From positions 172,201-236,200 of the forward strand of contig OZ034975.1 in assembly GCA_964030785.1 (NCBI GenBank): a stretch of 64,000 nt of DNA, written 5' to 3'. Position 1 is the stretch's first letter. Each line of letters starts with the position of its first letter. A program made the translations under genes and the position numbers. Of this stretch, positions 15,401-28,900 are shown one piece after another. The notes below the pieces were generated by a model that saw only the letters and a list, made by a program, of their open reading frames with translations, was not told the DNA's origin and did no database searches. Source of the stretch: Siderastrea siderea (taxonomy: Eukaryota > Cnidaria > Anthozoa > Scleractinia > Rhizangiidae).

Positions 15401-18400
15401 AATTGTCCTCGAGGAAAGCTTTCTTGCCAAGTGTTTGTCTACGACTTTGAAATCTTCCTTGCTGTAGCGGTAATGACAGGTAGTACTTGTGTTGTACAAT
15501 GCCATAACAATAAATCCAACCACCGAGCTGGTATTTTCCTTCATTGAAGCCCTGCGAGCGGACCCGCAATGGAAAAAAGGACAGTGCTCTTACTCACACA
15601 CAGTGCGAATTTCAACCCGAGAGGCATTTTGATCACTTCACGGACGAGTTTTTCCAGAAGGCTGTTCATGTCGCAAGATCCCAGAGGTCAATCATTGCAT
15701 TGCCCATTCCAACTATATGAAAAAAGGGACCGAAAAAAAAACATTATCTGCGCGAACAAGACGAAAGGTAACTTACCTAATCTTATAACGCAGTTGAAGT
15801 GATAGTTTGTTTCTTCTTTAACGCACCCACCATTGTGCAAAACTGATTTTCTTTTAACGTATTTTGAAATTTATTATCGTCGTGGAAAACCCTTTCAGTT
15901 CTGCCGTCTGCTAGCGCGAAGATCCTCGGCGAAAGCAATCCTGACCGCCGTGATTAAGCTGATATAGTTTGTACTGCTTATCTTTTCCTTTTTTAATTCC
16001 TCGTGTGTTAATTTCAGAGCAGTAATCGCTTAGAAGCATGGACATTTATTTTATAACATACCATCCTGAATGTGGAGAAACTTTTCTCTCTTTATTCCAT
16101 GTCGGTGAACAGTCGATTGAGATTATTGTTCGGGCAGTAGCAAAACTTAGGTTAGGTAATTACAACCTAAGAATTGAAAATGGAAGACATTCCACCCCTA
16201 AACTCCCTGAGCATCTGAGAATTTGTCGATGCTGCAGCTCAAATGAAGTTGAAAACGAAGTACACTTCCTCTTATCTTGCAATAGATATGATGCAATTTT
16301 AAAATCTTTAATGGACGATATTATTAGTAAATATTCCGATTTCGATTCTTAAAATTGTATTTCTCTTAATGCGCCGATCAATTCGAAACTTTAACATCCC
16401 CCCCCCGGGCATTTGACTGTGCATCGTTCCCGGGGAGGAGGGAATTTGAACGTTGCCTTGAAAGGGTGGGAAATTTGAACCGGATTTATCTCTTGTTCTG
16501 ACGTAAAACGCTCGTGAGTTTTTTCGGTTTTTGCAGGGTTTGATGGATTTACAAGATAGAATTTCGCCTTTGTTAGTAAATTACTCTTTCAAAAGGATCT
16601 TAAAAGAAGTTTGAAGGTGTCATTACGGCATATCTCTCTCTGAAAGGCGTGTAAAGTGTTTGATTGAAGACGAAATTTGTCTTTGAGGAGAGGTAGTTCA
16701 GTACTAATTGGTGGGGCATTTGTACGGCTCTTTTGCCCCGAGGGAAGGGAATTTGAACAAGCCAATCTTCAAAAGTTCAAATGCCCGGGGGGTTGCCCGG
16801 GGGGGGATGTTGAACTTTCGAATTGATCGGCTGTAAATTAATCGATTTTGCAACTTTTTTTCTTTCTCCTTTCTATGTGCAAATGGCATTTGTGATTGGA
16901 AATGCAAATAAAATGTTGTTGTTGTTCGAGATAAAGGCTTTAATAGATCGGATCGTCGGTGCCTGGAAATTGAAGTTGGGAAAAAATATCACACGCCACT
17001 ATTTGCCTAAGGGTTTAACAATGTTATTTATTTTTACCTGTCATTGCAATCTTAGTAAATGAACTACTAAGAAAAATGATTAAATGTCAAGTTATTATTT
17101 TTACCAGGCGAATAAGGCAAGCGAAAGCTTCGTTTCCTCGGTGGTCCGCATGTTGTTGTTGTTGAGCAGCGGAAAATTTTCCTTGTGGCTTTTAATTTTG
17201 ACTACAAATATTTAGATACCGGTCACACAAGGCCTCCAGTTCTTGAAAAAAAAAAAGATTTTGATTTATTTCACTTCTTTCGGCTCAGAAAAAGAATTCT
17301 ACAAAAACTGTTTAAAACATTTAGCAGCGCCAAGCATTTGTGTTTCAATGTGTTGAGTGACCACTGTACTATGATAGACACGATAAGCTGCCTGCCAGCT
17401 GATTACAACAATTACGGTTTTTCAAGAAAGTTTTGCAGACTATGCCAAGAATGGCCAAAAATTTCAATGCTTTTTTTTATAATATATAATGAACATAAAC
17501 AACGGCAGACAAAGTATCGCTTCTTTTATTTTCTCCCACAGTAACATCGATCGACCCATGGTTGAGAATTCGCAAGCATCAAAGTCTAAAGTTTTCATAG
17601 GTGTTTTGTATAAATTTCCACAGCTTAAAAGATCAATTCTTCGAATAGCCATGTCTATTTTGCTACAGGTTTACAGTGGATAAAAGTTACACAACCTATC
17701 TTGGAATGGACAACTTTATGATCGCTGGATAGCGGCTGAACAGCTGGCTGGATCGGCGCTATCCAAGCTTTGAACAACTGAGATGAAGCGCTAAAGTTTA
17801 TCCACCGGACAGCGACTTATCTGTTGAAAAAGAGTTATCCACTTTTTGAGCAACTGGGGCCTGAACTACAATCATTGTCTAAGCATATTTCGCTTATGTT
17901 TTGAACTCCCGCCAAATAACTCAAATAATATGGCGAGACAAAAAACTTTAAAAGGTCTGTTGACAAGATTATTAGTTGAAACCTCACATCAGTTCTTACA
18001 TCGTACGGTAAGAAAAATTCTTCATTTGCCGAATGAAACGAATCCTCAGAGGCTTGGGAAGCTAAAGACTGTTCCGAATCGTAGAAATACTCTTCGGAGG
18101 TTTCGCAGTCGACGGTAGACATCTTCAGTCAAAACACAAGGAAACGCGACTGAGGTGAGCCTCTGACGTCACAAGCTATTAAATTGCGCAATCACCCAGG
18201 AACACGTTTTTAGTAATGGCGGACACATTTTACGCGACTTTGGGAGCTAAAAAATATTAGGATGGAAGGTTTGTTGTTCAGTTTTCTGGAGAAATATGAA
18301 CAAAACGCGATATTCTGCGACAGAATTTGGCCGAAATAAACCTATGAATTTTCGTCCCAGTGGCACTTTAAATGTGGAGCTTGGTTGGGAATAATGCACT

Positions 18401-21400
18401 TTTCAGTGTTTAGTGGCAGATGGTGGGCAGATGTGAATTTACATTAGTATTAGATGAATATTATTGTTATTTATTTATTATTTTTCATTTATTACTATAA
18501 TTTTTTCTTTATTTAAGCAGGACATGGATGAAAATTACTCTGTGTAATTCTAGTTTACCTTGTCTAAATAATTAGACAGGAGACTAACCCAGGGTCCTGC
18601 GGTCATGGGTTAGACTCCCATTCCCCTCCAGTCATGGTTTTGTCTTATCAGTACTCTCATGTTTCGGACAAAATGAATACGTGATTTGGTGAAGTATGAT
18701 CATCCAGGTGAGTGTAGGCCTGAGAAGGACTGTTTATGATCACGACAAACTGAAGGGAAGTAATCATCAGAGTCAGGTTAACGGTGAATCTACAGTAGAT
18801 GGTATTGTCTCTGGTTATTGACCTGAATGGTCCACAAAGTCATGATGTTATTGGTTGTCTGTCAGTAAATATGCCGTGATGTTAACTGATAGACATTCAA
18901 TAACACAGTGACTTTGTCAACCAATCAGTTCATACCAATTCATAATTAACTTGACACTGATGATGAGTTTGGCTCAGGTTGTTGAAACCTCAGTCAATGC
19001 TACCATAAACAGTTCTTCTCATGACTACATTCCCATATGATCATACTTCACACAATTCATGATATGACTCCTGGGTTCAAACCATGTACACAATAAAATA
19101 ATACAGTTGACTCACAAACAAGTTGTTATCTAACTTGAAGAAGTTTTGAGAAGACACTTTCCTCATTCGATAATAAATTCTGTGCTTGTAACAGTGACAT
19201 ACCTGCTGTTGATTTTGTTGAACAAACCAGTGGTTGAAGTACCTTCCACTTGGCATCTGTGACCTCATCACAGAACCATCTCCTGGGTCAATCTCAACAT
19301 TAAACAAGCCAGTTGCTTGACGGAAAAATCTGCAAGGAAATTATCGACATTTTTGTACAAATGGCGTTATTATTTGGAAATATACCCATGGCGGTAAACT
19401 GGGAGGATGATGCTGAAGTGGAGTCTGATCCAGAAAAACTGGATGATGTCTCAATCTGATTCTCCGATGGTCGGGGTATTGACCTTAAAGACTAGTCAAA
19501 GAAACCAAATTTAGAACACTTAGAATGCCAGTATTCAGTTTATTCCAGATTTTTTTCAAACGACTGAAAGGATTTTTGTGGTCAATCAGTGATGTATTAC
19601 CACTGTTCCACTGTCTAGTAAATATAACCTTCCAGGTATCTAACAGAACAACGCTATTTACAGACCTGAAGGTGGCACCATCCTTCCAAATAACTTTCAT
19701 GTTTGGTTGCCAAAAGATTTCCCAGTCCACAGAGCTGCACTCAGTTGGCACCTAAGATGTTTAAAAGAAGCAACACATCACTATACCTTCATGATGGGTA
19801 CATTAGTGCTCTTTATAAATTGTTGGAGAGGTTATCCTGTCAGACTGTTGATCTTGTGGTTGGAGGATTAAGACGATTTCCGCTCAACGTTCGAGCAGTA
19901 AGTGCAAAAATTAAGTTACCAAAAAAATACTTGCAGCACTGTCACATTTTGAGAACAGATAAGAAGATCTTATCGTTACTTTTGCTCCCAAGCTGACCCC
20001 GCTAGAGAAAATTGGATTTGAAGTTATCCATATTTCAATTAAAAAGATGCTTCATGTCAGTTCAAAACAAAATGGCGCCCGTTTTTAGCATACTTTTACG
20101 AGATTTGAAATTAATTTTCTTGAGAATGCTTGAGAATTTCATCGCGGGGTCACTTGGGCAAGTGAACTAGAGTGAGATGTTTCAAATAGCATTTAAAATG
20201 TTACCATGCTATGAGTAGTTTTTTGGTAAATAGTTTTTGCACTTATTGCTCGAACGTTGAGCGGAATCCGTCTTAAACCTGCCCTCAGTGTTGTGTTGTT
20301 TCCTTAGACAAGAAACTTTGCTCTACATTTTCTCTTTCCCCTCAGGGATATAAATGGATACCAATGGACAAGCAGAGAGACCTTAAAAAAATGTTGGGAG
20401 TAACCCTGAGTGGACTAGCACCCCATCCATCCAGGGCGGAGTAGTACCTTTTGCCATAATTTTATTGATCAAAATTCACTGACTTTGAATTTCATTTTCA
20501 TAAAATGCAATTTCTGGCATTTGAGTGACGTAGGCAACGAATTAGACAGAAATTAATATTTCAACGGCATGGGAACAGCAGGGCAGGGGCTGGGTGCTGT
20601 TGTAGTGCATTGTGGGTACCACACTTCGTTATAAATGAAGTATCGCACGTGGTTAGTCATTCTTGGCCTGCACCACTCGGCTTTAGTTGTTTTCAAAATT
20701 TTTTTATGCTATCACTTACTGCATAAGAACTTCAGGGCATATTATACTTACTGTACAGCACTATATAGGGCCTTGTAGGATGGGCTATAGAGTTTGAGCT
20801 TTGGATCCTACCCAGATTTCCTGCCACATATTTTTTTCCCCAAAGGGTTTTTTTTTTGGGTGACAGGTTTTTTCTGGCTTCCGTTTAACCACATGCAGTT
20901 TTTCTTTCTATGTGAGTGGTTGCTCAGCTCTGGTTCATCATTAGCATTGTATTATTTTATGGATTTTGACTAAACTTCTAGTGTACATTTGTATTATTGT
21001 ACTCACATTATTGTAAATGTGTTTGGAAGTGCCGTTGGTGTTCGGCCGAAGTGCATCAAAATAAACCTATTGGAACGTATAATGTCTGCTGTGTAGTGGA
21101 GTTGAAATGGAATTTTTGTTTGAATGATTTGTTGCTTTGTCAGAGATTGGAATTTGAAGTGACATTCAATAGCTTTTTGGAGCTTCATCACAACATTTTG
21201 AATAGTCCATAGTCTTCAGAAATCAATGTGCTGGTGTGGCAGCCTCCGATCTTGTACCTGAGCTTTCCACGAGTGAAGATGAGCAGCCGGGCATGTAATT
21301 GGAAGAGACTCCGGCAGTTTTGTCACATTATTATCATAATGAGTACGAGTAGCAGGTTCCTCTATGGTATTAACTGCATCAAGAACAAGTTGAACGGGGT

Positions 21401-23425
21401 ATTTCCATACATCAGCATATGAGCATAAAGGATGGATTTGCTCTTGCCAAGCAAAATAATGCTTTTGCTGTTGTACCTCTGCCTCTTTATATGTTGCTTT
21501 CTGTAGATTACAATCAAATAAAAGTTGTATTTTAAACCACTTTGATAGTTCTAACATCAGTTGGATGTGAACAGTAAGGAAAACCTTTACTCAAAAGTTA
21601 AACTTGATTTTATTTTATTTTGTAATTTTTCATGGCACATACATCAGTTACAAGGAGAAAAGAGTACGGTAATGAAAACCAAATAACTAAACTACATACG
21701 TAGATAAGCTACACCCCAGATTTTGAACCCCAATTTTGAGGAAAAAGGTGCGGCTTATACAGTATACAAGAAATTTATAAAATGAAAACATCTTTGTTAT
21801 TTTGGTCCATCATATTTTGAGAGATTGTGAACTTTTTTCCTCCTTTTATCCCTTCTTCAACATCCTATAGCTACTTGAGACAAACACCTCAGAAAGGAGC
21901 TCCTGAATTAACATTGACAATAAACATGGTACACTTTTTACCTGAGGTAAGGAATACTTGACTTCAGCAAGAAATCTTACAATGAATGTTTGTCTGTGTG
22001 GGAGAAGTGTCAAGCTTGCTAAGCCGTCTAGAGATGCAACATGTACAGAGCCATCAGATAGCTTAGTAACAAGGTCTCTTGCAGAGTGATCAGGCCAAGA
22101 GCAGTCTGTAACACCATGGTAACCAACCTAGAGATGAAAAATACTATCAGTGGTAACTGGCACAGGACCACTTCATGAGAGAGGTGTCTGTCATTTCATG
22201 CTTGATTCTACAAAGATTTTGATGTATACAAGTGAAGTGGATGGCAGGGTTGTCCCTAACAGCCGGCAGCCAGCAGAATTAACCGACTATTTGGGTCATT
22301 TGTGCAGGCTACTTTTCTGATATATATATATATTTTTTAAAAGACAAATTATTTGTTCGTTTACTGGCACAGATATATGAAAATGAAACTTATTTCCCAT
22401 TGCAGTTTACATGTATTGACTTAAAAATAATCTGGTTGGCACAGAGATACACGATTATTAGTTCATTACGTTGAGATGTGGGAATTACGTATAGAAAACC
22501 ACTGAAGGCATGAGTTTATACAAATAAAATTGAAAAGTTATGATTACTTTTGGAACTGACATTATTGGAAATTTGTGCTCAGAATCAAGGAAATTCCGTC
22601 TCTGGAGACTTAAAATGTAAAAATTTCCTGGGGGGGCATGCCCCCAGACCCCCCTAACAGGGATTGCCTTCGGCGCTCAATAATCACTATCCAGCTACTT
22701 AGAAATTTTTGTGAGCTACTTGAAAAGTTGTGGACAACCCTGGGATGGGAGTTGTGAGTTATGTACCTATCAATGTTAAGCCCCAGGGTGGGGGATTGGA
22801 TCCCTCGGGAAACTGACATACAAGGCTGTCCCCTGGGTAGGGACTTTGAACATACATGGTGCCCCAATTATTGTTGGGGCACCATACCCTAAAAATGTCA
22901 AATTCCCCAGGGGTAGCCCCCCTCCCACCCTGGGGCTTAACATTGATGGGTGTATTAGGCTTACATGTAGCCTCCCACGCAGATGCTACAAAACCCTAAG
23001 AGCGTCTGCGTGGGAGGCTAGCTTATATGTTGTGTTGTATCACTCCAGCTGACCTCAAAGTCCTCATTGAGCTTTAAGCTGTATTCAGGGGATAAGGGGT
23101 GAAAATAAAACAGAGTGTAGAGGCAACTTACCATAACTTCTTGTTGACCAGTTAATTCCTTACAGAGGTATGGTCTGGCTGCGAACCAGTTACGAATTCT
23201 AATAGCCTCGATTATTTTATTTCTAAACGAACTCACAGCAAATCTTGTAAGATGCTTCATTTCATCTTTACTAGGTGCTGCTTGGCGGTGGAGAAATGCT
23301 GATCCGCAAGGAGACAGCTCAAGCGATGTCCCGTCATTGTATCTGATAAATAAGCTATCGTTTTCATATAGAATTAACAAATAAAACAAACTCGTTCCTT
23401 GTAATGTTTTCAAATCTGCCGCCAT
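8638..23425 (-). CDS. C5orf34: C5orf34 homologue (DUF4524/DUF4520), 11 exons
   Basis: The protein is conserved in animals and its molecular function is not established to my knowledge. Exons in transcript order: 23132-23425, 21942-22127, 21258-21500, 19666-19751, 19203-19329, 12619-12722, 11680-11740, 10974-11242, 10171-10272, 9382-9433, 8638-8772. They join in frame to 552 residues (human 638). The N-terminus (ILYENDSLFIRYNDGTSLELSPCGSAFL) parallels human YEDDSVQVQYVDGSTLQLSPCGSEF, the DUF4524 region. Further matches are VASLDG, SYADVWKYP, CPAAHLHSW, EIDPGDGSV, VGRFVKQATR and the C-terminal IDDIDGLL. Exon 10 is least certain: keeping frame needs an unusual acceptor after CAACAAAG rather than the better-looking TTAG 17 bp upstream. 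The gene shares a 206-bp upstream region with RAB6. Its long introns host the galactosyltransferase and several transposons. Confidence 0.88.
8878..9195. mobile_element. MITE in C5orf34 last intron
   Basis: GGGTGCTTTCCATTATGCC at the left is matched inverted by GGCGTAATGGAAAGTACCC at the right, and ATT flanks each side. An internal perfect hairpin, GGTCCACCTC / GAGGTGGACC, lies near 9105-9125. No coding sequence. Confidence 0.65.
11745..11803. repeat. AAT microsatellite
   Basis: An AAT-rich simple repeat with CAA interruptions in the C5orf34 intron just upstream, on the minus strand, of exon 7. It sits directly beside the acceptor of that exon, so length changes could affect its polypyrimidine tract. 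Confidence 0.9.
11915..12065. repeat. Fold-back repeat, about 60-bp arms
   Basis: GTAATAGGACTGAGTGGAGT begins an arm whose reverse complement ends near GAAGTCCTGTTACC. The arms contain TGTAATCATACGAGTGATTA and flank a short GC-richer centre (GCGACCGCATAGCGGGAG). No open frame. The related right flank to about 12305 is probably part of the same insertion. Confidence 0.75.
12327..12403. repeat. AT-rich trinucleotide microsatellite
   Basis: A run of ATA/AAT triplets that switches to ATT triplets, so it is partly self-complementary. The polyisoleucine and polyasparagine frames across it are artefacts. Confidence 0.9.
12470..12598 (+). repeat. 3' tail of a tRNA-derived SINE
   Basis: Words CTCGTCCTTGCTCCG and ATTCCAATTCGA followed by a TTTATTTATTTA tail match, on the same sense, the body and tail of the SINE at 53541-53821. 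The tRNA head is absent, which is typical of SINE fragments. It abuts C5orf34 exon 6. Confidence 0.65.
13667..14629 (+). CDS. Beta-1,3-galactosyltransferase family GT31, single exon
   Basis: This is a type II Golgi membrane enzyme of family GT31, which transfers galactose or N-acetylglucosamine from the UDP-sugar to an acceptor glycan. From the ATG at 13667 the protein has 320 residues, usual for the family. A basic stretch (FRRWRYK) is followed by one hydrophobic helix (LAGVSLLAFAIFCVTVL) and a short stem. Catalytic-domain motifs follow in order: RRTIRQTW, the DTYENLILK segment, the metal-binding DDD at residues 153-155 within KADDDVYVHV, the YCRGPYYVMS acceptor-site block, and EDAYVG (EDVYVG in most members). 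An upstream in-frame ATG at 13628 would add 13 residues and put a charged stretch before the helix; the later one is preferred. The gene lies antisense in a C5orf34 intron. AATAAA is at 14986-14991. The exact sugar and acceptor cannot be told from sequence. Confidence 0.9.
   Translation: MFRRWRYKLAGVSLLAFAIFCVTVLVDVHHKMHYSSPNLTVNVLPPATEPHLGVEEFSLLAIITSRPQSESTRRTIRQTWGSLHGAGITWKMIFNLGKTFNPQRDLQLENEATIHRDLFIGNYKDTYENLILKVFTVFTWAIGVKCKFVLKADDDVYVHVPRLINWLQSPGMPSRIYAGFLAEDTGVERIPWKRHFVSYKTYPRSRYHTYCRGPYYVMSHNILSQLWNATKLFEPFAIEDAYVGLVIVSMGITPLQVTGCSWKDTNSMYKLQHKDECFFKTGVCVGDQLDKNAIQLAHQRFAAADQNVALHEKCLDINKL
15473..15720 (+). pseudogene. THAP-domain remnant (transposase N-terminus)
   Basis: THAP domains are C2CH zinc-dependent DNA-binding modules used by P-element and Kolobok transposases. 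The frame opens MTGSTCVVQCHNNKS, giving a C-x3-C pair, then a stop, then NFNPRG, then a frameshift into FDHFTDEFFQKA (the CxDHF region with its cysteine lost), and finally ALPIPTI directly before a stop, which corresponds to the family's AVPTIF/W ending. Two stops and one frameshift make it a pseudogene. It begins about 330 bp inside the left transposon end. Confidence 0.7.
16038..16930 (+). pseudogene. Non-LTR retrotransposon 3' end fragment
   Basis: The frame at 16038-16352 encodes LRLGNYNLRIENGRH followed by ICRCCSSNEVENEVHFLLSC and NRYD. This matches the C-terminal C-C-H-C region after the reverse transcriptase in L1/CR1-like elements. The region beyond the MITE insertion ends in AATAAAATGTTGTTGTTG, a typical simple-repeat LINE tail. 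The reverse transcriptase core and the endonuclease are absent, so this is a 5'-truncated copy inserted in the Kolobok-like element. Confidence 0.7.
16370..16833. mobile_element. MITE inside the LINE fragment, TAA flanks
   Basis: GCCGATCAATTCGAAA at the left and TTTCGAATTGATCGGC at the right are perfect inverted ends, each followed inward by C or G runs. TAA lies on both sides (16367-16369 and 16834-16836), suggesting a PIF/Harbinger-type duplication. A truncated sister copy is at 4374-4772. Confidence 0.75.
18000..18122 (-). CDS. Possible first exon of a transposon gene
   Basis: A minus-strand ATG opens 41 codons rich in Ser, Glu and Asp (MSTVDCETSEEYFYDSEQ), ending at a GTAAGA donor. It lies about 245 bp inside the right end of the Kolobok-like element and points inward, opposite to the THAP remnant. 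I do not recognise the protein and could not find the next exon. It could equally be chance. Confidence 0.3.
18585..18680 (+). repeat. tRNA-SINE-like fragment
   Basis: GGTCATGGGTTAGACTCCCATT is a B-box-like block, followed by a body similar to that downstream of the SINE head at 6833-6925. The A-box is degraded. Confidence 0.45.
18681..19090. repeat. Long palindromic repeat, C5orf34 intron
   Basis: GTGAAGTATGATCATCCAGG begins the left arm and CATATGATCATACTTCAC ends the right arm. Both arms contain the CCTGAGAAGGACTGTTTATG motif or its complement. The right arm includes CTGATGATGAG, later GTTGAAACCTCAGTC, and the tail GATATGACTCCTGGGTTC, all shared with 7990-8135. About 410 bp, no coding sequence. 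Confidence 0.7.
19820..20460 (+). repeat. SINE split by a MITE
   Basis: The left part has a degraded tRNA-like head (GGTTATCCTGTCAGACTG) and the right part continues GTTGTTTCCTTAGACAAGAAAC and GGACTAGCACCCCATCCA. Removing 19872-20272 restores one continuous SINE like those at 28630-28900 and 34005-34350. Confidence 0.65.
19872..20272. mobile_element. TTAA-flanked MITE inside a SINE
   Basis: GACGATTTCCGCTCAACG at the left is matched inverted by CGTTGAGCGGAATCCGTC at the right, with similarity continuing through GTTCGAGC and GTGCAAAAA. TTAA flanks both sides (19868-19871 and 20273-20276). Length 401 bp, non-coding; piggyBac- or Kolobok-type by target site. Confidence 0.8.
20461..21257. other. 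C5orf34 intron 3 interior
   Basis: AT-rich intron sequence with a T-rich stretch near 20825-20870. A plus-strand open frame at 20997-21212 has no recognisable domain. No repeat with clear ends is seen. Confidence 0.5.
22245..22742. mobile_element. hAT-like MITE with GGATGG flanks
   Basis: CAGGGTTGTCC at the left and GGACAACCCTG at the right are perfect inverted ends of hAT type. GGATGG occurs directly on both sides (22239-22244 and 22743-22748), shorter than the usual 8-bp hAT duplication. The right arm includes a G-then-C-rich block (GGGGGGGCATGCCCCC). No transposase. Confidence 0.7.
22769..22947. mobile_element. Palindromic MITE
   Basis: ATCAATGTTAAGCCCCAGGG and CCCTGGGGCTTAACATTGAT are perfect inverted ends of a 179-bp element. 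A second internal palindrome, GGTGCCCCAA...TTGGGGCACC, lies at its centre. Confidence 0.8.
22968..23020. mobile_element. 53-bp fold-back element, 9-bp duplication
   Basis: TAGCCTCCCACGCAGATGC is mirrored by GCGTCTGCGTGGGAGGCTA with almost no spacer. Flanks are GCTTACATG and GCTTATATG, a 9-bp duplication with one mismatch. A longer degraded relative lies at 28469-28548. Confidence 0.75.
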
Positions 23426-23631
23426 TTTGGTATCTCTGCGGTTAGATGAAGGCCTGGCTGCTCATTATATGACGTCTGCAGGCAAAGTACCCGTTACGCA
23501 AGCGCAGATGTCGTTACAACTTTCGACGTGGCTTCGATCGAAAGTTCGTGATATAAATACTACAAACTTCGGTACAAAAATATCACTTCACGGCTTTGTA
23601 TTGTACTGTTGTTTCATTCCTTCAAGCAGTC
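23426..23631. promoter_or_regulatory. Bidirectional promoter, C5orf34 / RAB6
   Basis: Only 206 bp separate the two start codons, which face away from each other, so both 5' UTRs and core promoters must lie here or overlap the first exons. The interval has a CRE-like TGACGTC (about 23469) and an NRF1-like ACGCAAGCGCAG (about 23497-23508), both common in divergent TATA-less promoters. No TATA box in a convincing position. Factor binding is inference. Confidence 0.65.
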
Positions 23632-27772
<4,141 letters not shown>

Positions 27773-27960
27773 AGGATGGAAGATAGTCATGCCCAGCTAG
27801 TAAAGTTCCTGAGAAGGCTGATATCTTGTCCTATATTCTATTCTTCTTTTACTGAAAACAAACTTGTTAATTTTGTGACTAATATTGATCTGGTTGTCAT
27901 GTTAATTACGCTGCATAAGGTAGACTACCAAAGTATAGCTTGACCAGTTAACTGTGAAAT

Positions 27961-28141
27961 CAGGGGCAGATCCAAGGGGAGGGTTGATGGGGTTGCAAAC
28001 CCCCCCCCCCCCCCATTTGGGAAGTTTCCAAACTTGTCTTACTCCTCATGTCTATTGCTATTTCATCACAAAAAAGGAGCATATTGTTGTGTTTTTTTTT
28101 TACTTGCACCCCCCCCCTTTGAAAAACCGTGGATCTGCCCC
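27961..28141. mobile_element. MITE with GGGGCAGATCCA ends and poly-C
   Basis: CAGGGGCAGATCCA at the left and TGGATCTGCCCCT at the right are inverted ends. Two poly-C runs (about 28000-28014 and 28109-28118) lie inside. It falls in the RAB6 3' flank, probably within the 3' UTR. Confidence 0.65.
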
Positions 28142-28468
28142 TACCTGGAAATGGTTGTAGAAAGCAAGTAAGCAAGCATGCCAATCATTGCTTGATAACA
28201 AGTGACACTGACATGCACTCCTGCAAACAGCATGTTAGAATTTGTTTCTTTAAAAGGAGATAATAGTATCTGGACAGAACAGTAAAAGAAAGTTAACTTT
28301 CAGCAGGGAAAAACACTGCATTCATTTTAAAAATTCTTAGAATTTAAAATGACCATCAGGTCCTAACTTGTTTCACTAGGCTGGCTGCCCATTTGGTTGT
28401 GAAAGCAAGAGATCTAAATGTATTTTAAATTTGTAGCCAAGAAGATGACAGCCAGATGTTTGTCATCT

Positions 28469-28548
28469 CCCACAGAGATACTCTTTGGGCTTGTCGTGCA
28501 TTCCTGGAGGAGGAACTTGTGATGAACCCAAAGAGCATCTGCATGGGT
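28469..28548. repeat. Degraded fold-back repeat
   Basis: TCCCACAGAGATACTCTTTG and CAAAGAGCATCTGCATGGG are imperfect inverted arms around TTCCTGGAGGAGGAAC. The arms resemble the 53-bp element at 22968-23020, which looks like an internally deleted relative. Confidence 0.55.
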
Positions 28549-28629
28549 GACTTGATGCTGGTTTCCTGCAAGATGTATTTTTAAGGCCTTCTTTATGCTT
28601 TGGAGCGGTAGGGTGGTCATTTGCTCAAC

Positions 28630-28900
28630 CTTCAGTGGTTCCAGGCCTGGTGTCTCCCATTGTGCTGTAATAGACTAGCATCCCATCCAGGGGGGAGTGG
28701 TAATACTCCTTATAGCCTCATGCTATAGAAAGTGGAGTTTGCAGGCCACCCCTTGAGTGGGTTGCCTGTGGTCTGATTGTGACTGGAGTCTGTTAGTAGC
28801 CACATACTGAGTAAGATGCCTGTGACCTGAGTGTCACTGGAGTTGGCTGGCTTCCCAATAAATGGGTACCATGTGGTGTGAGTGTAACATAACTGTATTA
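28630..28900 (+). repeat. SINE body fragment
   Basis: CCTGGTGTCTCCC, GACTAGCATCCCATCCAGGG and AATACTCCTTATAGCCTCATGC match the bodies at 19820-20460 and 34005-34350. The tRNA head is not visible. Confidence 0.6.

Larger units (their letters stand above)
15145..18367. mobile_element. Kolobok-like TTAA transposon with THAP remnant
   Basis: The left end AGTGCCACTGAGAC is found inverted at the right end (GTCCCAGTGGCACT), and TTAA flanks both sides (15141-15144, 18368-18371). A second inverted block, GACGTCAGAGGCTCACCTCA, lies about 190 bp inside each end. A decayed THAP domain is encoded at 15473-15720. TTAA duplication plus THAP is characteristic of the Kolobok superfamily (known for that family; assignment here is inference). 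The interior is interrupted by a LINE fragment that itself contains a MITE. The element sits in a C5orf34 intron. Confidence 0.75.
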
